Positions 1 to 7,785 of a DNA stretch of 47,208 nucleotides are shown here, piece after piece (position 1 is the stretch's first letter; the number at the start of each line of letters is the position of its first letter). Below the pieces are notes generated by a model that did not search any database, was not told the origin of the DNA, and worked only from the letters and a program-made list of their open reading frames with translations. Source of the stretch: UBA4717 sp045577925 (GTDB lineage Bacteria > Bacillota > Clostridia > Oscillospirales > CAG-272); the NCBI GenBank assembly GCA_045577925.1, contig JAZNJH010000050.1, positions 1 to 47,208 on the forward strand, given 5' to 3'. The position numbers and the translations under genes were made by a program.

Positions 1-94
1 CTTTATATCCCAACTTGTGTTCACGCATATCCATTATAACAGATATTTTGAATTCTGACGAGTATTTTCTTTGATTTTGTCCTTTTTTTGCCAT
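1..94 (-). CDS. IS3-family transposase OrfA, N-terminal fragment (runs off the window)
   Basis: An ATG at 94 on the minus strand opens a frame that stays open to the window edge and encodes 31 visible residues beginning MAKKGQNQRKYSSEFKISVI. A basic Lys/Gly/Gln start followed by a YSxEFK segment is typical of the helix-turn-helix OrfA of IS3-family elements, which binds the terminal repeats. OrfA is normally joined to the DDE integrase OrfB by -1 frameshifting; that part lies outside the window. The ORF lies inside an IS-like end, which supports the call. The family assignment rests on only 31 residues, so the subgroup is uncertain. Confidence 0.72.
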   Translation of the reverse strand, partial: MAKKGQNQRKYSSEFKISVIMDMREHKLGYK

Positions 95-135
95 AAAAAT
101 ATGCACCTCCAAAAGTGTCTAACTTTTGGGGTGCA
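1..135 (-). mobile_element. Left end of an IS3-family (IS150-like) insertion sequence, partial
   Basis: The minus strand from about position 135 reads TGCACCCCAAAAGTTAGACA, which resembles the terminal inverted repeat of IS150-group IS3 elements (TG at the tip, a C/A-rich run, then GTTAGAC). A second, inverted copy of most of this motif follows directly (99-116), so the tip can form a hairpin of about 17 bp. A transposase OrfA reading frame starts just inside it. The element continues beyond the window, so its right end, orfB and target duplication cannot be seen. The exact outer boundary could be 135-138. Confidence 0.7.
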
Positions 136-138
136 TAT
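99..138. repeat. Hairpin at the IS terminus
   Basis: ATATGCACCTCCAAAAGT (99-116) pairs with ACTTTTGGGGTGCATAT (122-138), about 17 bp with one bulge and a short loop. On the minus strand it is followed by ATTTTTATG. It may act both as the transposase binding site and as a barrier to transcription entering the transposase gene from outside, a known property of some IS ends. That function is inference. Confidence 0.6.
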
Positions 139-142
139 CATA

Positions 143-153
143 GGCGGTCTTTT
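143..153 (-). terminator. Possible half of an interrupted terminator after the ABC ATPase gene
   Basis: Directly after the ABC ATPase stop codon the minus strand reads AAAAGACCGCC (153-143) and then runs into the IS end at about 138. This looks like the 5' arm of an A-rich, GC-stem intrinsic terminator whose partner arm (GGCGGTCTTTT on the minus strand) is not present before the IS begins. Whether the partner lies on the far side of the IS cannot be seen in this window. Confidence 0.3.
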
Positions 154-161
154 CATTTTTA

Positions 162-1277
162 TTAGTGAACGATGCAACGCTCTGTGTCTTTATCAAAGAT
201 GTGGATTCTCGATACGTCGAGAGCTACCTGGATCTTGTCGCCTGCTCTTGTTGTGGAACGTGCAGATACACGAGCTACCATGCTTACTTCTTCGCCGCAT
301 GTGAGGTAAAGGAAGATTTCGTTACCCATAAGCTCTGTTACGTCTACGTCTGTTTCAATTACGCTGTCTGCAAGGCTTGAGAGGTACATAGGCTCATCGT
401 GGATACACTCGGGACGGATACCTGCAACAACTTCCTTGCCGATATATTCCTTGAGTGCTTCGTTGTTTGCCTTTTCTGCAGGAAGCTTGATTGCGTTTTC
501 GCCGAATACAAGGTATACGTCGTCAGCACGCTTTTCAAGCTTGCAGTTGATGAAGTTCATCTGAGGTGTTCCGATAAATCCTGCAACGAAGATATTGCAA
601 GGTGTATCGTAAAGAGCCTGAGGTGAATCTACCTGCTGGATAAGACCGTCCTTCATAACTACGATTCTCGTAGCCATTGTCATAGCCTCTACCTGGTCGT
701 GTGTAACGTAGATAAAGGTTGTTCCGAGTCTCTTGTGGATCTTTGTAAGCTCTGTTCTCATCGCTGCACGAAGCTTAGCGTCCAGGTTTGAAAGCGGTTC
801 GTCAAGAAGGAATACCTTCGGGTTACGTACTATCGCACGTCCGAGCGCAACTCTCTGCTTCTGACCGCCCGACAAAGCCTTCGGCTTTCTGTCGAGAAGG
901 TGTGTAATATCAAGTATACGTGCTGCTTCTTCAACTCTGCGCTTGATGTCTTCCTTGGGAGTCTTGCGAAGCTTAAGACCGAATGCCATGTTGTCAAATA
1001 CGCTCATGTGAGGATACAGAGCATAGTTCTGGAACACCATCGCGATGTCGCGGTCCTTAGGTGCTACATCGTTAACGAGCTTATCGCCGATGAAGAGCTC
1101 ACCTTCTGTGATTTCTTCAAGACCTGCGATCATACGAAGTGTTGTGGACTTACCGCATCCGGAAGGTCCTACGAAAATTATAAATTCTTTATCCTTGATG
1201 TCGAGGCAGAAGTCGGATACAGCCGTTACTCCGCCGGGATACTTCTTGTAAATGTGTTTGAGTGACAAGCTTGCCAT
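162..1277 (-). CDS. ugpC: ABC transporter ATP-binding protein, multiple-sugar/glycerol-3-phosphate type (MsmX/MsmK/UgpC family)
   Basis: This 371-residue protein is the cytoplasmic ATPase that energises carbohydrate ABC importers of the CUT1 family. Visible motifs are Walker A GPSGCGKST (about residues 38-46), signature LSGGQKQR (about 136), Walker B VFLLDEPLSNLD and the switch THD. The C-terminal third (from about residue 240) has the TOBE/MalK-type regulatory region. Length matches MsmX/UgpC proteins (about 365-375). The start is set by AGGAGG seven bases upstream of the ATG. No permease or solute-binding gene is next to it. In Bacillus and Streptococcus a single such ATPase serves several sugar importers encoded elsewhere, and the same is likely here. 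An insertion sequence lies only 24 bases past its stop codon. Confidence 0.93.
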   Translation of the reverse strand: MASLSLKHIYKKYPGGVTAVSDFCLDIKDKEFIIFVGPSGCGKSTTLRMIAGLEEITEGELFIGDKLVNDVAPKDRDIAMVFQNYALYPHMSVFDNMAFGLKLRKTPKEDIKRRVEEAARILDITHLLDRKPKALSGGQKQRVALGRAIVRNPKVFLLDEPLSNLDAKLRAAMRTELTKIHKRLGTTFIYVTHDQVEAMTMATRIVVMKDGLIQQVDSPQALYDTPCNIFVAGFIGTPQMNFINCKLEKRADDVYLVFGENAIKLPAEKANNEALKEYIGKEVVAGIRPECIHDEPMYLSSLADSVIETDVDVTELMGNEIFLYLTCGEEVSMVARVSARSTTRAGDKIQVALDVSRIHIFDKDTERCIVH

Positions 1278-1335
1278 TTATGTATTCCTCCTGTAAATCG
1301 CGGTTTCCCGCATATGTTACTCTTTTACATAGAAT

Positions 1336-1364
1336 ATTGTACCAAAATCCACACAAAAATGGAA
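1336..1364 (-). promoter_or_regulatory. Possible promoter of the ABC ATPase gene
   Basis: The minus strand has TACAAT (1341-1336) preceded by TGG, an extended -10, with a weak -35 (TTCCAT) 17 bases further upstream. Only the -10 is good, so this is a tentative call. Confidence 0.35.
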
Positions 1365-1429
1365 GTGTCATTATTACGAATTTGAGGATATCTTTTTGTG
1401 CATTTTGCTACATTTTTCATAACTTTTTA

Positions 1430-1455
1430 GTCCGGGCGTCAATAAGCACCCGGAC
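1430..1455 (-). terminator. GC-rich hairpin downstream of tex
   Basis: GTCCGGG (1430-1436) pairs perfectly with CCCGGAC (1449-1455) just after the tex stop codon. It lacks a proper U tract (TAAAAAG follows on the minus strand). It could be a weak or factor-assisted terminator, or a mRNA 3' stabiliser. Confidence 0.4.
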
Positions 1456-1461
1456 CATATT

Positions 1462-3627
1462 CTAATTTATTAGATTTTGTTTTTTCATTGTAAGCGCTAT
1501 ACGCTTTTTATTAACGTCAACGCTTTTCACTGTAACGGTTACAATATCGCCAACCGAGAGCACCTGAGACGGATGCTTGATAAACTTATCCGAGATCTCC
1601 GAAACGTGTACAAGACCGTCCTGATGAACGCCGATATCAATAAACGCGCCGAAATCTATAACGTTTCTGACAGTTCCGGTAAGCTTCATGCCCGGTTTTA
1701 AGTCGCTCATGTCCATAACATCATCGCGAAGTACAGGTGATGGCAGGCTGTCACGAACGTCGCGGCCCGGCTTTTCAAGCTCGCTTATTATGTCAACGAG
1801 TGTAGGCTCGCCGATACCAAGCGCATCTGCCGTTTCTTTGATCCCCTTGGTACTTACTTTATTTCTGATATCTGCAAGCTTGTTTTCACGAACGTCACTT
1901 AGCGTGTAGTCAAACATTTCAAGCAGCCTCAGCGCGGCTTCGTAAGACTCAGGGTGTACTCCCGTATTATCAAGGATCTCCTTTGATGAGGGTACGCGCA
2001 AAAATCCTGCGCACTGTTCATAAGCCTTAGCACCTATTCTCGGCACCTTCAATATCTCTTTTCGGGATTTGAACTCACCGTTCTCTTCCCTGTATTTTAC
2101 AATATTTTTTGCGCTTGTTGCGTTTATGCCTGCGATATACGACAGAAGCGAATGTGACGCCGTATTAACGTCAACGCCAACGCTGTTAACACAGTCTTCC
2201 ACTACTCCCGTTAAGGACTCATCAAGTCTTGCAGGCTTCATATCATGCTGATACTGACCGACACCTATTGATTTGGGATCTATCTTAACAAGCTCAGCAA
2301 GGGGATCCTGCAGGCGGCGTGCTATTGATACAGCGCTTCGCTGAGTAACGTCAAAATCGGGAAATTCGTCTGCCGCAAGAGCTGAAGCTGAATAAACTGA
2401 TGCTCCTGCTTCACTTACCATGGCATAATGAAGGTCACCGCCGACTTCCTTTATTACGTTTGCTATAAAGATCTCGCTCTCTTTTGATGCAGTGCCGTTG
2501 CCTATTGCAATAAGCTCGACTTTCCATTTAGAGATAAGCCCTTTTACTATTTTTGCGCTTTCCTCTATTCTCTCCTGCGGCTTTGTCGGGTATATTACTG
2601 CCGTGTCAAGCACCTTGCCGGTCTTATCCACAACTGCAAGCTTGCAGCCCGTTCTGTAACCGGGGTCAAGGCCGAGCACGCACTTGCCCTTTACCGGCGG
2701 CTGCATAAGAAGATGCTTTAAGTTATCCGAGAAGAGCTTTATCGCTCCCTCGCCCGCACGGTCAAAGAGCATCGAACGTATTTCGTTTTCTATTGACGGC
2801 TTGATAAGTCTGTCGTAGCTATCTATTATAGCGGCTCTGACATGACCCGAAGCAGGGCTTGTCTGTGAGGTCATTGCAGCATAAATAAGATAGCTTATAA
2901 CAGCATCCTCCGCCATTTCAACAGACACTTTTAGGAATTCTTCCTTTTCGCCTCGGTTAAGCGCAAGTATTCTGTGGTCGGCAATACTTTTAACGCCCTC
3001 GCTGTAATCGTAATACATCGAGTATACCGAATCCTCATCCTTTGCCGCCTTCGATTTTATTACGCCGAAATCATACGTCATCTCTCGTATTTCTTTTCTG
3101 TATTCGGCGTTATCGGAAATATCTTCCGCAATAATATCACGTGCTCCGGCATAAGCGTCAGACAATGTTTCAACTCCCTTTTCGGGATCGATAAGAGAAT
3201 TTGCTATCTCATCAAGAGAGGGTGCATATCCCTCACTCATAAGCATAAGCGCCTCTGCCAGAGGAGAAAGTCCTCTTTCGCGGGCAACAGATGCACGCGT
3301 ACGTCTTTTCGGCTTGAACGGGCGGTATATATCTTCGATCTCGGCAAGTATCTGTGCGCCCTCGATCGCCGCCAATATTTCGTCGGTCATTTTGCCCTGC
3401 TCTGTTATAGATGCTACGACCTCTGCTTTTCTTGCTTCAAGATTTCGCAGATATGTAAGTCTGTCAAAAAGGCTTCTGAGTGTAACGTCGTCAAGCGAGC
3501 CCGTTACTTCCTTACGGTATCTGGCGATAAACGGTATAGTATTCCCGTCGTCAATAAGAGCAACGGTCTTTTCAACCTGATTTTCGCTTAGTCCGAGCTC
3601 TTCGGCAAGTCTTTTAATAATTTCCAT
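1462..3627 (-). CDS. tex: Tex-family S1 RNA-binding transcription accessory protein
   Basis: The 721 residues match the usual length of Tex (Bacillus YdcI about 719). The order is a helical N-terminal region, a YqgF-like RNase H fold (about 325-450, with VLGLDPGYRTG), helix-hairpin-helix repeats (about 490-560, including VGVDVNTAS and GINATSAKNI) and a C-terminal S1 domain (about 640-715, LTGTVRNVIDFGAFIDIG). Tex proteins bind nucleic acids and affect transcription and translation; the exact role is unsettled. The start ATG has GGAG about six bases upstream. The gene lies 15 bases after the pseudouridine synthase gene and is probably cotranscribed with it. In Bacillus a different S1 protein (YabR) lies next to divIC; here the S1 protein near divIC is Tex, three genes downstream. 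Confidence 0.95.
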   Translation of the reverse strand: MEIIKRLAEELGLSENQVEKTVALIDDGNTIPFIARYRKEVTGSLDDVTLRSLFDRLTYLRNLEARKAEVVASITEQGKMTDEILAAIEGAQILAEIEDIYRPFKPKRRTRASVARERGLSPLAEALMLMSEGYAPSLDEIANSLIDPEKGVETLSDAYAGARDIIAEDISDNAEYRKEIREMTYDFGVIKSKAAKDEDSVYSMYYDYSEGVKSIADHRILALNRGEKEEFLKVSVEMAEDAVISYLIYAAMTSQTSPASGHVRAAIIDSYDRLIKPSIENEIRSMLFDRAGEGAIKLFSDNLKHLLMQPPVKGKCVLGLDPGYRTGCKLAVVDKTGKVLDTAVIYPTKPQERIEESAKIVKGLISKWKVELIAIGNGTASKESEIFIANVIKEVGGDLHYAMVSEAGASVYSASALAADEFPDFDVTQRSAVSIARRLQDPLAELVKIDPKSIGVGQYQHDMKPARLDESLTGVVEDCVNSVGVDVNTASHSLLSYIAGINATSAKNIVKYREENGEFKSRKEILKVPRIGAKAYEQCAGFLRVPSSKEILDNTGVHPESYEAALRLLEMFDYTLSDVRENKLADIRNKVSTKGIKETADALGIGEPTLVDIISELEKPGRDVRDSLPSPVLRDDVMDMSDLKPGMKLTGTVRNVIDFGAFIDIGVHQDGLVHVSEISDKFIKHPSQVLSVGDIVTVTVKSVDVNKKRIALTMKKQNLIN

Positions 3628-3642
3628 TGTTTCTCCGTCCTT

Positions 3643-4341
3643 TTATTTAAAGAGTTTTTCTTCCTTTTGTGTCAGTTCGCGCCACTCGCCGCGTTCAAGC
3701 GATCCGTCAAGCATTATATCTCCAAAGCTTATTCTTTCAAGATAAGTTATTTTATTATCAACGGCTGCGAACATTCTTTTTATCTGGTGGTACTTTCCCT
3801 CTGTTATAGTAATCTCACCGCTATGAGCTCCTTTGTCAGTTTTTATAACCGCATCCTTTGTCACATATCCGTCGTCAAGCGTTATTCCGTTTGCAAGCAA
3901 TTCAATGTCTTTATCTTCAAGCTTGCATTCGCACTCAAAACGATATGTTTTGGGAACGTGATTCTTGGGCGAAAGCACCCTATGCGCCCCTGTGCCGTCA
4001 TTGGTGAGTATTATAAGCCCGAGTGTATTCTTATCAAGCCTGCCGCAAGGGAAAAGTCCGAGCCTTTTATATTTTTCGGGCAGAATATCAAGCACCGTCT
4101 TTTCTTTCGGATCGTCGGTTGCCGACACGTATCCGTCAGGCTTATTCAGCATTATATACACAAACTCCTTGTATATAATCTTTTCGCCCTTGTATATTAT
4201 CTCATCATGTTTAGGATCAATGTGAACGTCTGCACGGCGCACAGTCTTCCCGTTAACCGTAATTTCTCCCCTCGCCGCCGCCTTTGCCGCTTCGCTTCGG
4301 CTGGCGGCTCCCACACTTGTGAGAAGCTTGTCAACTCTCAT
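3643..4341 (-). CDS. RsuA/RluB-family rRNA pseudouridine synthase
   Basis: This 232-residue enzyme isomerises a specific uridine of ribosomal RNA. The N-terminal S4 domain (MRVDKLLTSVGAASRSEA, residues 1-48) binds RNA. The catalytic domain carries the family motif GRLDKNTLGLIILTNDG (about residues 100-116), whose Asp is the nucleophile. The frame is open for 44 codons further upstream, but I chose the ATG at 4341 because it begins the S4 domain and has TGGAGA at the right distance; the upstream part has no family similarity and contains a palindrome. Length fits the 16S U516 enzyme RsuA better than the longer RluB, but substrate choice cannot be fixed from sequence alone. Confidence 0.9.
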   Translation of the reverse strand: MRVDKLLTSVGAASRSEAAKAAARGEITVNGKTVRRADVHIDPKHDEIIYKGEKIIYKEFVYIMLNKPDGYVSATDDPKEKTVLDILPEKYKRLGLFPCGRLDKNTLGLIILTNDGTGAHRVLSPKNHVPKTYRFECECKLEDKDIELLANGITLDDGYVTKDAVIKTDKGAHSGEITITEGKYHQIKRMFAAVDNKITYLERISFGDIMLDGSLERGEWRELTQKEEKLFK

Positions 4342-4414
4342 AGCAATCTCCATTTTGCCGCTTGCAGCGGTACAAATACTAAAATAAAATCCTTGGCTGC
4401 ACATAAAATGCGTT

Positions 4415-4436
4415 AAAATGGGTCGGGGCCCATTTT
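4415..4436. terminator. Small inverted repeat, possible weak terminator
   Basis: AAAATGGG (4415-4422) pairs with CCCATTTT (4429-4436), with a GC-rich loop. It lies between the small membrane protein gene and the pseudouridine synthase gene. The A/U arms could supply the U tract in either direction. A second pair, ACGTGAAA/TTTCACGT, brackets about 4450-4497 in the same 160-base gap. Confidence 0.35.
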
Positions 4437-4501
4437 GCATGGATTTCGCACGTGAAATAATAAAGCAAACCATACTGCAGATTATGCTTTCACGTTATCA
4501 C

Positions 4502-4612
4502 CTAAAACCTTACCGTTTCAACTAATATTACGCCTACTATAACTGCCGCAACAGAAAAAATAATCAGCGACAGATAAAACGCGCTCTTAAAATCACTTTT
4601 TGGTTTCTTCAC
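4502..4612 (-). CDS. Small single-pass membrane protein, 36 residues
   Basis: A GTG-initiated frame with GAGG six bases upstream encodes 36 residues: a basic, polar N-terminus (MKKPKSDFKS), about 21 hydrophobic residues (SLIIFSVAAVIVGVILV) and a short ETVRF tail. Composition and topology (positive-inside, one transmembrane helix) are those of a genuine small membrane protein rather than random sequence. It begins 60 bases after the serine hydrolase stop codon and is probably expressed with it. I recognise no family. It could be an accessory subunit of the neighbouring membrane-anchored hydrolase, but nothing shows this directly. Confidence 0.5.
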   Translation of the reverse strand: MKKPKSDFKSAFYLSLIIFSVAAVIVGVILVETVRF

Positions 4613-4671
4613 CTTGCACCTCAACAATAATTTTTATATTATTATTGACCACATTAAAGTAAAGCAAGCTC

Positions 4672-6030
4672 TTAATTCAAAAATTCATGAAGCTCTTTTA
4701 TCTTTTTAAATATTTCACGTATGTATTTATCGGCATCTGCACCGCCGCAGTCCATATCGGTAAATACTATGGCTATATACGGGTGCTCGCCATATATTAT
4801 TGCCGCGTCGTGATAAGCATTTTCGTCCCAACCGTATTTATGTACGGTTTCTTTGCCAAACACACTTTGAGAAAGTACCTTATGCGCCGAATCTGTAAGC
4901 GAGTCTTTCACAAAGCTGCCGTATTTTTCATTATCAAGTGTAAAATCGTAAATACCGCGAAACAGCTTGCCTGCATCACGCACCGTCATATTAACAGCGT
5001 TGGAAAGCGGAGCGTATGCGCCCATTTCTCTGACAAAGTCAAAATACCACTTGCTGGTGAATCTATCCTTTATGAGAGAAAAAGCAATATTATCGCTGTT
5101 TTTAAGAGCATAACCCATAAGCTCAGTATACGAAAACTCATCGCCGTCGTTTGCATTTTTAAGCACGCCCGAGCCGTCAACACTCATACTTTCAAGGTCA
5201 AGCACTATTTTATCATCTAAAAGGAACATATTTTCAAGCGCTTTTTCAGAATACTTTTCATCATTCAAAGACGCTTCAAGCTCGCCGTTTTCAAATTTCG
5301 ATACCGCCTTGAGAATAGCCGCAACATACGGTGCTTTCATAACGCTTGCACTGTCAAATATCTTATCGCCGTTATACGAATACTTATAACCTGTTGTCAG
5401 GTCCTCATAGTATACAGCTATGCTCGGAGCTGCCGCTTCTGTTACTGCAAGCTTATCCGAAAGAGTGAGCTTATCCGAAATTTCCTTGCCAAGCTTTTCT
5501 TCGCTCTCAGAAATAAACGGAACAGCGCTTACCCATTCGTGTTCAAAAACTTCTTCGTTTGTTTCTTCAAAAATCTTCTTAATTTCCTCTTCGCTTCGTT
5601 TTACACGGACAATTTCAAACCCATTTTCAGCGAGCGCCTCTATAGAGGATATTATAGAGTCAAGCTGTGTTATATCAAGGCCACCTTCATCTCTTAGCTT
5701 TTCAAGTTCTTTTTTCAGCTCGTCGTAATTCTCTCCAAGCTCCTGTTTTTCCGCTTTCTCTTTGGCGATTATCCCTTCGTAATATCCCAGATAATACTCT
5801 TTTGTGCCCTCAAGCTCTTTTTCGAGTTCTCTGTTATGATCGTTTGCCGAAGCAAGCAGGCTGTTGTTTTCTTCAAGCTTTAGATCTAGTATGCGTATTT
5901 CATTTTCAAGCTCTTGCCTTATCCTGCTTTGCTTTATATACAACGCAGTAAATACACAGGCAAGTATAAGCAGTACGCTCAAAAGAGATATACCTATAAC
6001 TGTCAATACAGTCTTTTTTCTGTTTTTCAT
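4672..6030 (-). CDS. Membrane-anchored serine hydrolase with class A beta-lactamase-like domain
   Basis: This 452-residue protein has an N-terminal membrane helix (about residues 9-32), a long charged coiled coil (about 35-120) and a C-terminal penicillin-recognising domain. The three active-site motifs are all visible: SVMK (catalytic Ser229, Lys232), SDN (Ser312-Asn314) and KYG (Lys398) in the place of KTG. The fold is that of class A beta-lactamases and their housekeeping relatives. The membrane anchor and coiled coil argue for a cell-wall role at the outer face of the membrane rather than secreted drug resistance. Its 3' neighbour is the 36-residue membrane protein, and it is separated from divIC by a terminator. 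Substrate unknown. Confidence 0.78.
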   Translation of the reverse strand: MKNRKKTVLTVIGISLLSVLLILACVFTALYIKQSRIRQELENEIRILDLKLEENNSLLASANDHNRELEKELEGTKEYYLGYYEGIIAKEKAEKQELGENYDELKKELEKLRDEGGLDITQLDSIISSIEALAENGFEIVRVKRSEEEIKKIFEETNEEVFEHEWVSAVPFISESEEKLGKEISDKLTLSDKLAVTEAAAPSIAVYYEDLTTGYKYSYNGDKIFDSASVMKAPYVAAILKAVSKFENGELEASLNDEKYSEKALENMFLLDDKIVLDLESMSVDGSGVLKNANDGDEFSYTELMGYALKNSDNIAFSLIKDRFTSKWYFDFVREMGAYAPLSNAVNMTVRDAGKLFRGIYDFTLDNEKYGSFVKDSLTDSAHKVLSQSVFGKETVHKYGWDENAYHDAAIIYGEHPYIAIVFTDMDCGGADADKYIREIFKKIKELHEFLN

Positions 6031-6220
6031 AATTCACAACTACCTTTTATATCTCAGCCTCTTTATACCCTGCAACCTATCAGTTTATATTAAGTGCAAT
6101 AAGACGGACACATATTACCACAAACATATTGCCGCCCGCTATATCGACAGTTTTCTCACTTGAACTGCGATCTGTTTTATCTTATTTATACCATTTTATA
6201 CAACGATTTGTTTTTTCAAC

Positions 6221-6261
6221 AAAAATACTGTATATGCAGGCGCGAGCTCACATATACAGTA
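6221..6261 (-). terminator. Intrinsic terminator after divIC
   Basis: On the minus strand TACTGTATATG (6261-6251) and CATATACAGTA (6236-6226) form a perfect 11-bp stem, followed by TTTTTG. It lies 12 bases past the divIC stop and closes the yabP-yabQ-divIC transcript. Confidence 0.75.
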
Positions 6262-6272
6262 ATTTCGTTTTT

Positions 6273-6560
6273 TTATTGCTCGAGATCATTGTAGAATATT
6301 ATTTCCTCGGGAAGACAATAATTAAGCTTTTCTTTTGCGACCTTTATTATGTACTCATCGTCAAACGGGGCTTCGAGCTTGTTTTCAAGCTCATCCACAC
6401 GTTCGGTATAGTACTCGATCTTTTCCTGTATGTCTGCCTGTTGTGCTTTAAGATTTGAATACTCTATCTGATAGCTGACAATTCTGACAACGCAAAAGAC
6501 TACCGCTATCGCTATTGCTATTTTAGCCGGAGCACTTATCTTTTTCATCGGCTCTTTCAT
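6273..6560 (-). CDS. divIC: DivIC/FtsB-family septum formation initiator
   Basis: This small bitopic division protein (95 residues from the chosen start) has a short basic cytoplasmic N-terminus, one transmembrane helix (AIAIAVVFCVVRIVSY), a coiled coil (about 35-65) and the conserved C-terminal segment DDEYIIKVAKEKLNYC with the family's Tyr/Ala-Lys-Glu pattern. DivIC works with FtsL and DivIB in the division complex. The frame opens 16 codons earlier, but GAAGGAG eight bases before the ATG at 6560 decides the start. That start lies inside the end of yabQ (38-base overlap), implying translational coupling. Position after yabP-yabQ is exactly as in Bacillus subtilis. Confidence 0.9.
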   Translation of the reverse strand: MKEPMKKISAPAKIAIAIAVVFCVVRIVSYQIEYSNLKAQQADIQEKIEYYTERVDELENKLEAPFDDEYIIKVAKEKLNYCLPEEIIFYNDLEQ

Positions 6561-7200
6561 GTCCGCTTCTCCTTCTTGAGATTTTAACTTCTTTTCGGGT
6601 TGTTTCAAATCCTGTTTGCGACATCATAAAAAGCCTGGCTGTTTCCCTCTCGCCCGTCGCTATGATGCTTCTCTTCATATATGCATATACAGGTACCGAT
6701 ATTGCCCTTGCAATAAACCGTATTACCGGCATTAAAGCTTTGCAGAGTATAAACGTCAGGAAAAGCCGTATTGAAGATACCGCTATTCCGGACATCGCCG
6801 CTACTAATCGTCCGACTGTATTATAATACAGCATAAATCCTGCCACGGAGGCAAGATATATATACAGACGCGGCTGACCAAAATTCGCCTCATACAGAAA
6901 TATTGTAAAAAATACAGCACAAATAACAAAAAACAGCAGATCTTCGACAAAAATTATCGCCGTTATCATTCTGTTTTTTATTTTTCCTGCCATGGCAAAT
7001 TCACCGGCAGGGCGTGAGCGTATTCTTTTCGTTATAATGTCTATTCTTTCAGAAGCCGCACGGCCTGAGCCTATGCCCTCTCCCGTAAGCATTACCCTTG
7101 ATATTCTGAAAATATCGTAAAGCATGCCGAAAAGCACACCCATAAACAACGCGTACAAAAAAAGCACGAGCGGCCTTACGCCTGATATTTCAAAAGCCAT
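6523..7200 (-). CDS. yabQ: YabQ-like spore cortex biosynthesis membrane protein
   Basis: The 225-residue protein has about five hydrophobic segments, starting with VLFLYALFMGVLFGMLYDIF (about residues 9-28), typical of YabQ, which is needed for cortex formation in Bacillus spores and localises to forespore membranes. The open frame extends 36 codons further upstream over the end of yabP, but the ATG at 7200, one base after the yabP stop, begins the family homology. The C-terminal tail is basic and overlaps the divIC start. Identification leans on membrane topology plus the diagnostic gene order yabP-yabQ-divIC. Confidence 0.88.
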   Translation of the reverse strand: MAFEISGVRPLVLFLYALFMGVLFGMLYDIFRISRVMLTGEGIGSGRAASERIDIITKRIRSRPAGEFAMAGKIKNRMITAIIFVEDLLFFVICAVFFTIFLYEANFGQPRLYIYLASVAGFMLYYNTVGRLVAAMSGIAVSSIRLFLTFILCKALMPVIRFIARAISVPVYAYMKRSIIATGERETARLFMMSQTGFETTRKEVKISRRRSGHERADEKDKCSG

Positions 7201-7201
7201 G

Positions 7202-7474
7202 TCAATGCACTCGTGAACCAAACAAGCCGCGTTTCTTCGGAGCAGGAACTGTATAATAAAGCGAATCAATATGTCCTTCAATTTCAAGTGTTCCTGAAGA
7301 CACATCAAGCTTTACAATGTGAAGTCCGCTTCCATCTATATTCAGAATATCCATGCACGTGCAAAGCACCACCGACGTTTCATCAAATCCGATCACGTCT
7401 TCAACTCCGCTTACACGAAGCACGGCTCTGCCGTCCATTTTTATTTCATGTACAGTTTTTTCGGTCTGTTCCAT
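7202..7474 (-). CDS. yabP: YabP-family sporulation protein
   Basis: This 90-residue soluble beta-rich protein matches the YabP/YqfC family: a segment RAVLRVSGVEDVIGFDETSV near residues 17-36 and a C-terminal hydrophobic strand pattern (SGTLEIEGHIDSLYYT). YabP is required with YabQ for spore development in Bacillus and is expressed in the mother cell. The gene sits between rqcP and yabQ, one base from the latter. No sigma-E promoter could be identified with confidence in the 60 bases upstream. Confidence 0.9.
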   Translation of the reverse strand: MEQTEKTVHEIKMDGRAVLRVSGVEDVIGFDETSVVLCTCMDILNIDGSGLHIVKLDVSSGTLEIEGHIDSLYYTVPAPKKRGLFGSRVH

Positions 7475-7535
7475 TCAAAGTAATCCTCCGCCTTAATATA
7501 ATCTGTTACATTATATTAAAGTTAAGTTCAGAGTA

Positions 7536-7781
7536 TTACTGAGAAATTACCTCGTATAACGAACAAGCGTCGCTTTTGGCAACACTGTCACGCACATCAA
7601 GAACACGAATTCGGAGAGTTCTCTCTCCGAATCGTATCTCGATTATGTCGTTTTCCTTTACATCGTACGACGCCTTCGCGCGCTTTCCATTTACGCTTAC
7701 GTGCTCAGTGTCGCAGGCATCGTTAGCGACCGTGCGCCGCTTGATGATACGCGATACCTTTAAAAACTTGTCTAAACGCAT
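7536..7781 (-). CDS. rqcP: RqcP (YabO), S4-domain ribosome quality-control factor
   Basis: This 81-residue protein is almost wholly an S4 RNA-binding domain (MRLDKFLKVSRIIKRRTVAN, then VNGKRAKASYDVKENDIIEI). RqcP binds stalled 50S subunits with peptidyl-tRNA and supports RqcH-driven C-terminal alanine tailing. The gene lies four bases after hup and upstream of yabP, the conserved place of yabO. Hsp15 has the same fold but is longer, so RqcP is the better call. Confidence 0.92.
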   Translation of the reverse strand: MRLDKFLKVSRIIKRRTVANDACDTEHVSVNGKRAKASYDVKENDIIEIRFGERTLRIRVLDVRDSVAKSDACSLYEVISQ

Positions 7782-7785
7782 TAAA

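Noticed and set aside
3643..4473. Longer start for the pseudouridine synthase at 4473
   Set aside because: The added 44 residues lack family similarity and cover a palindrome; the ATG at 4341 has a proper SD and begins the S4 domain.
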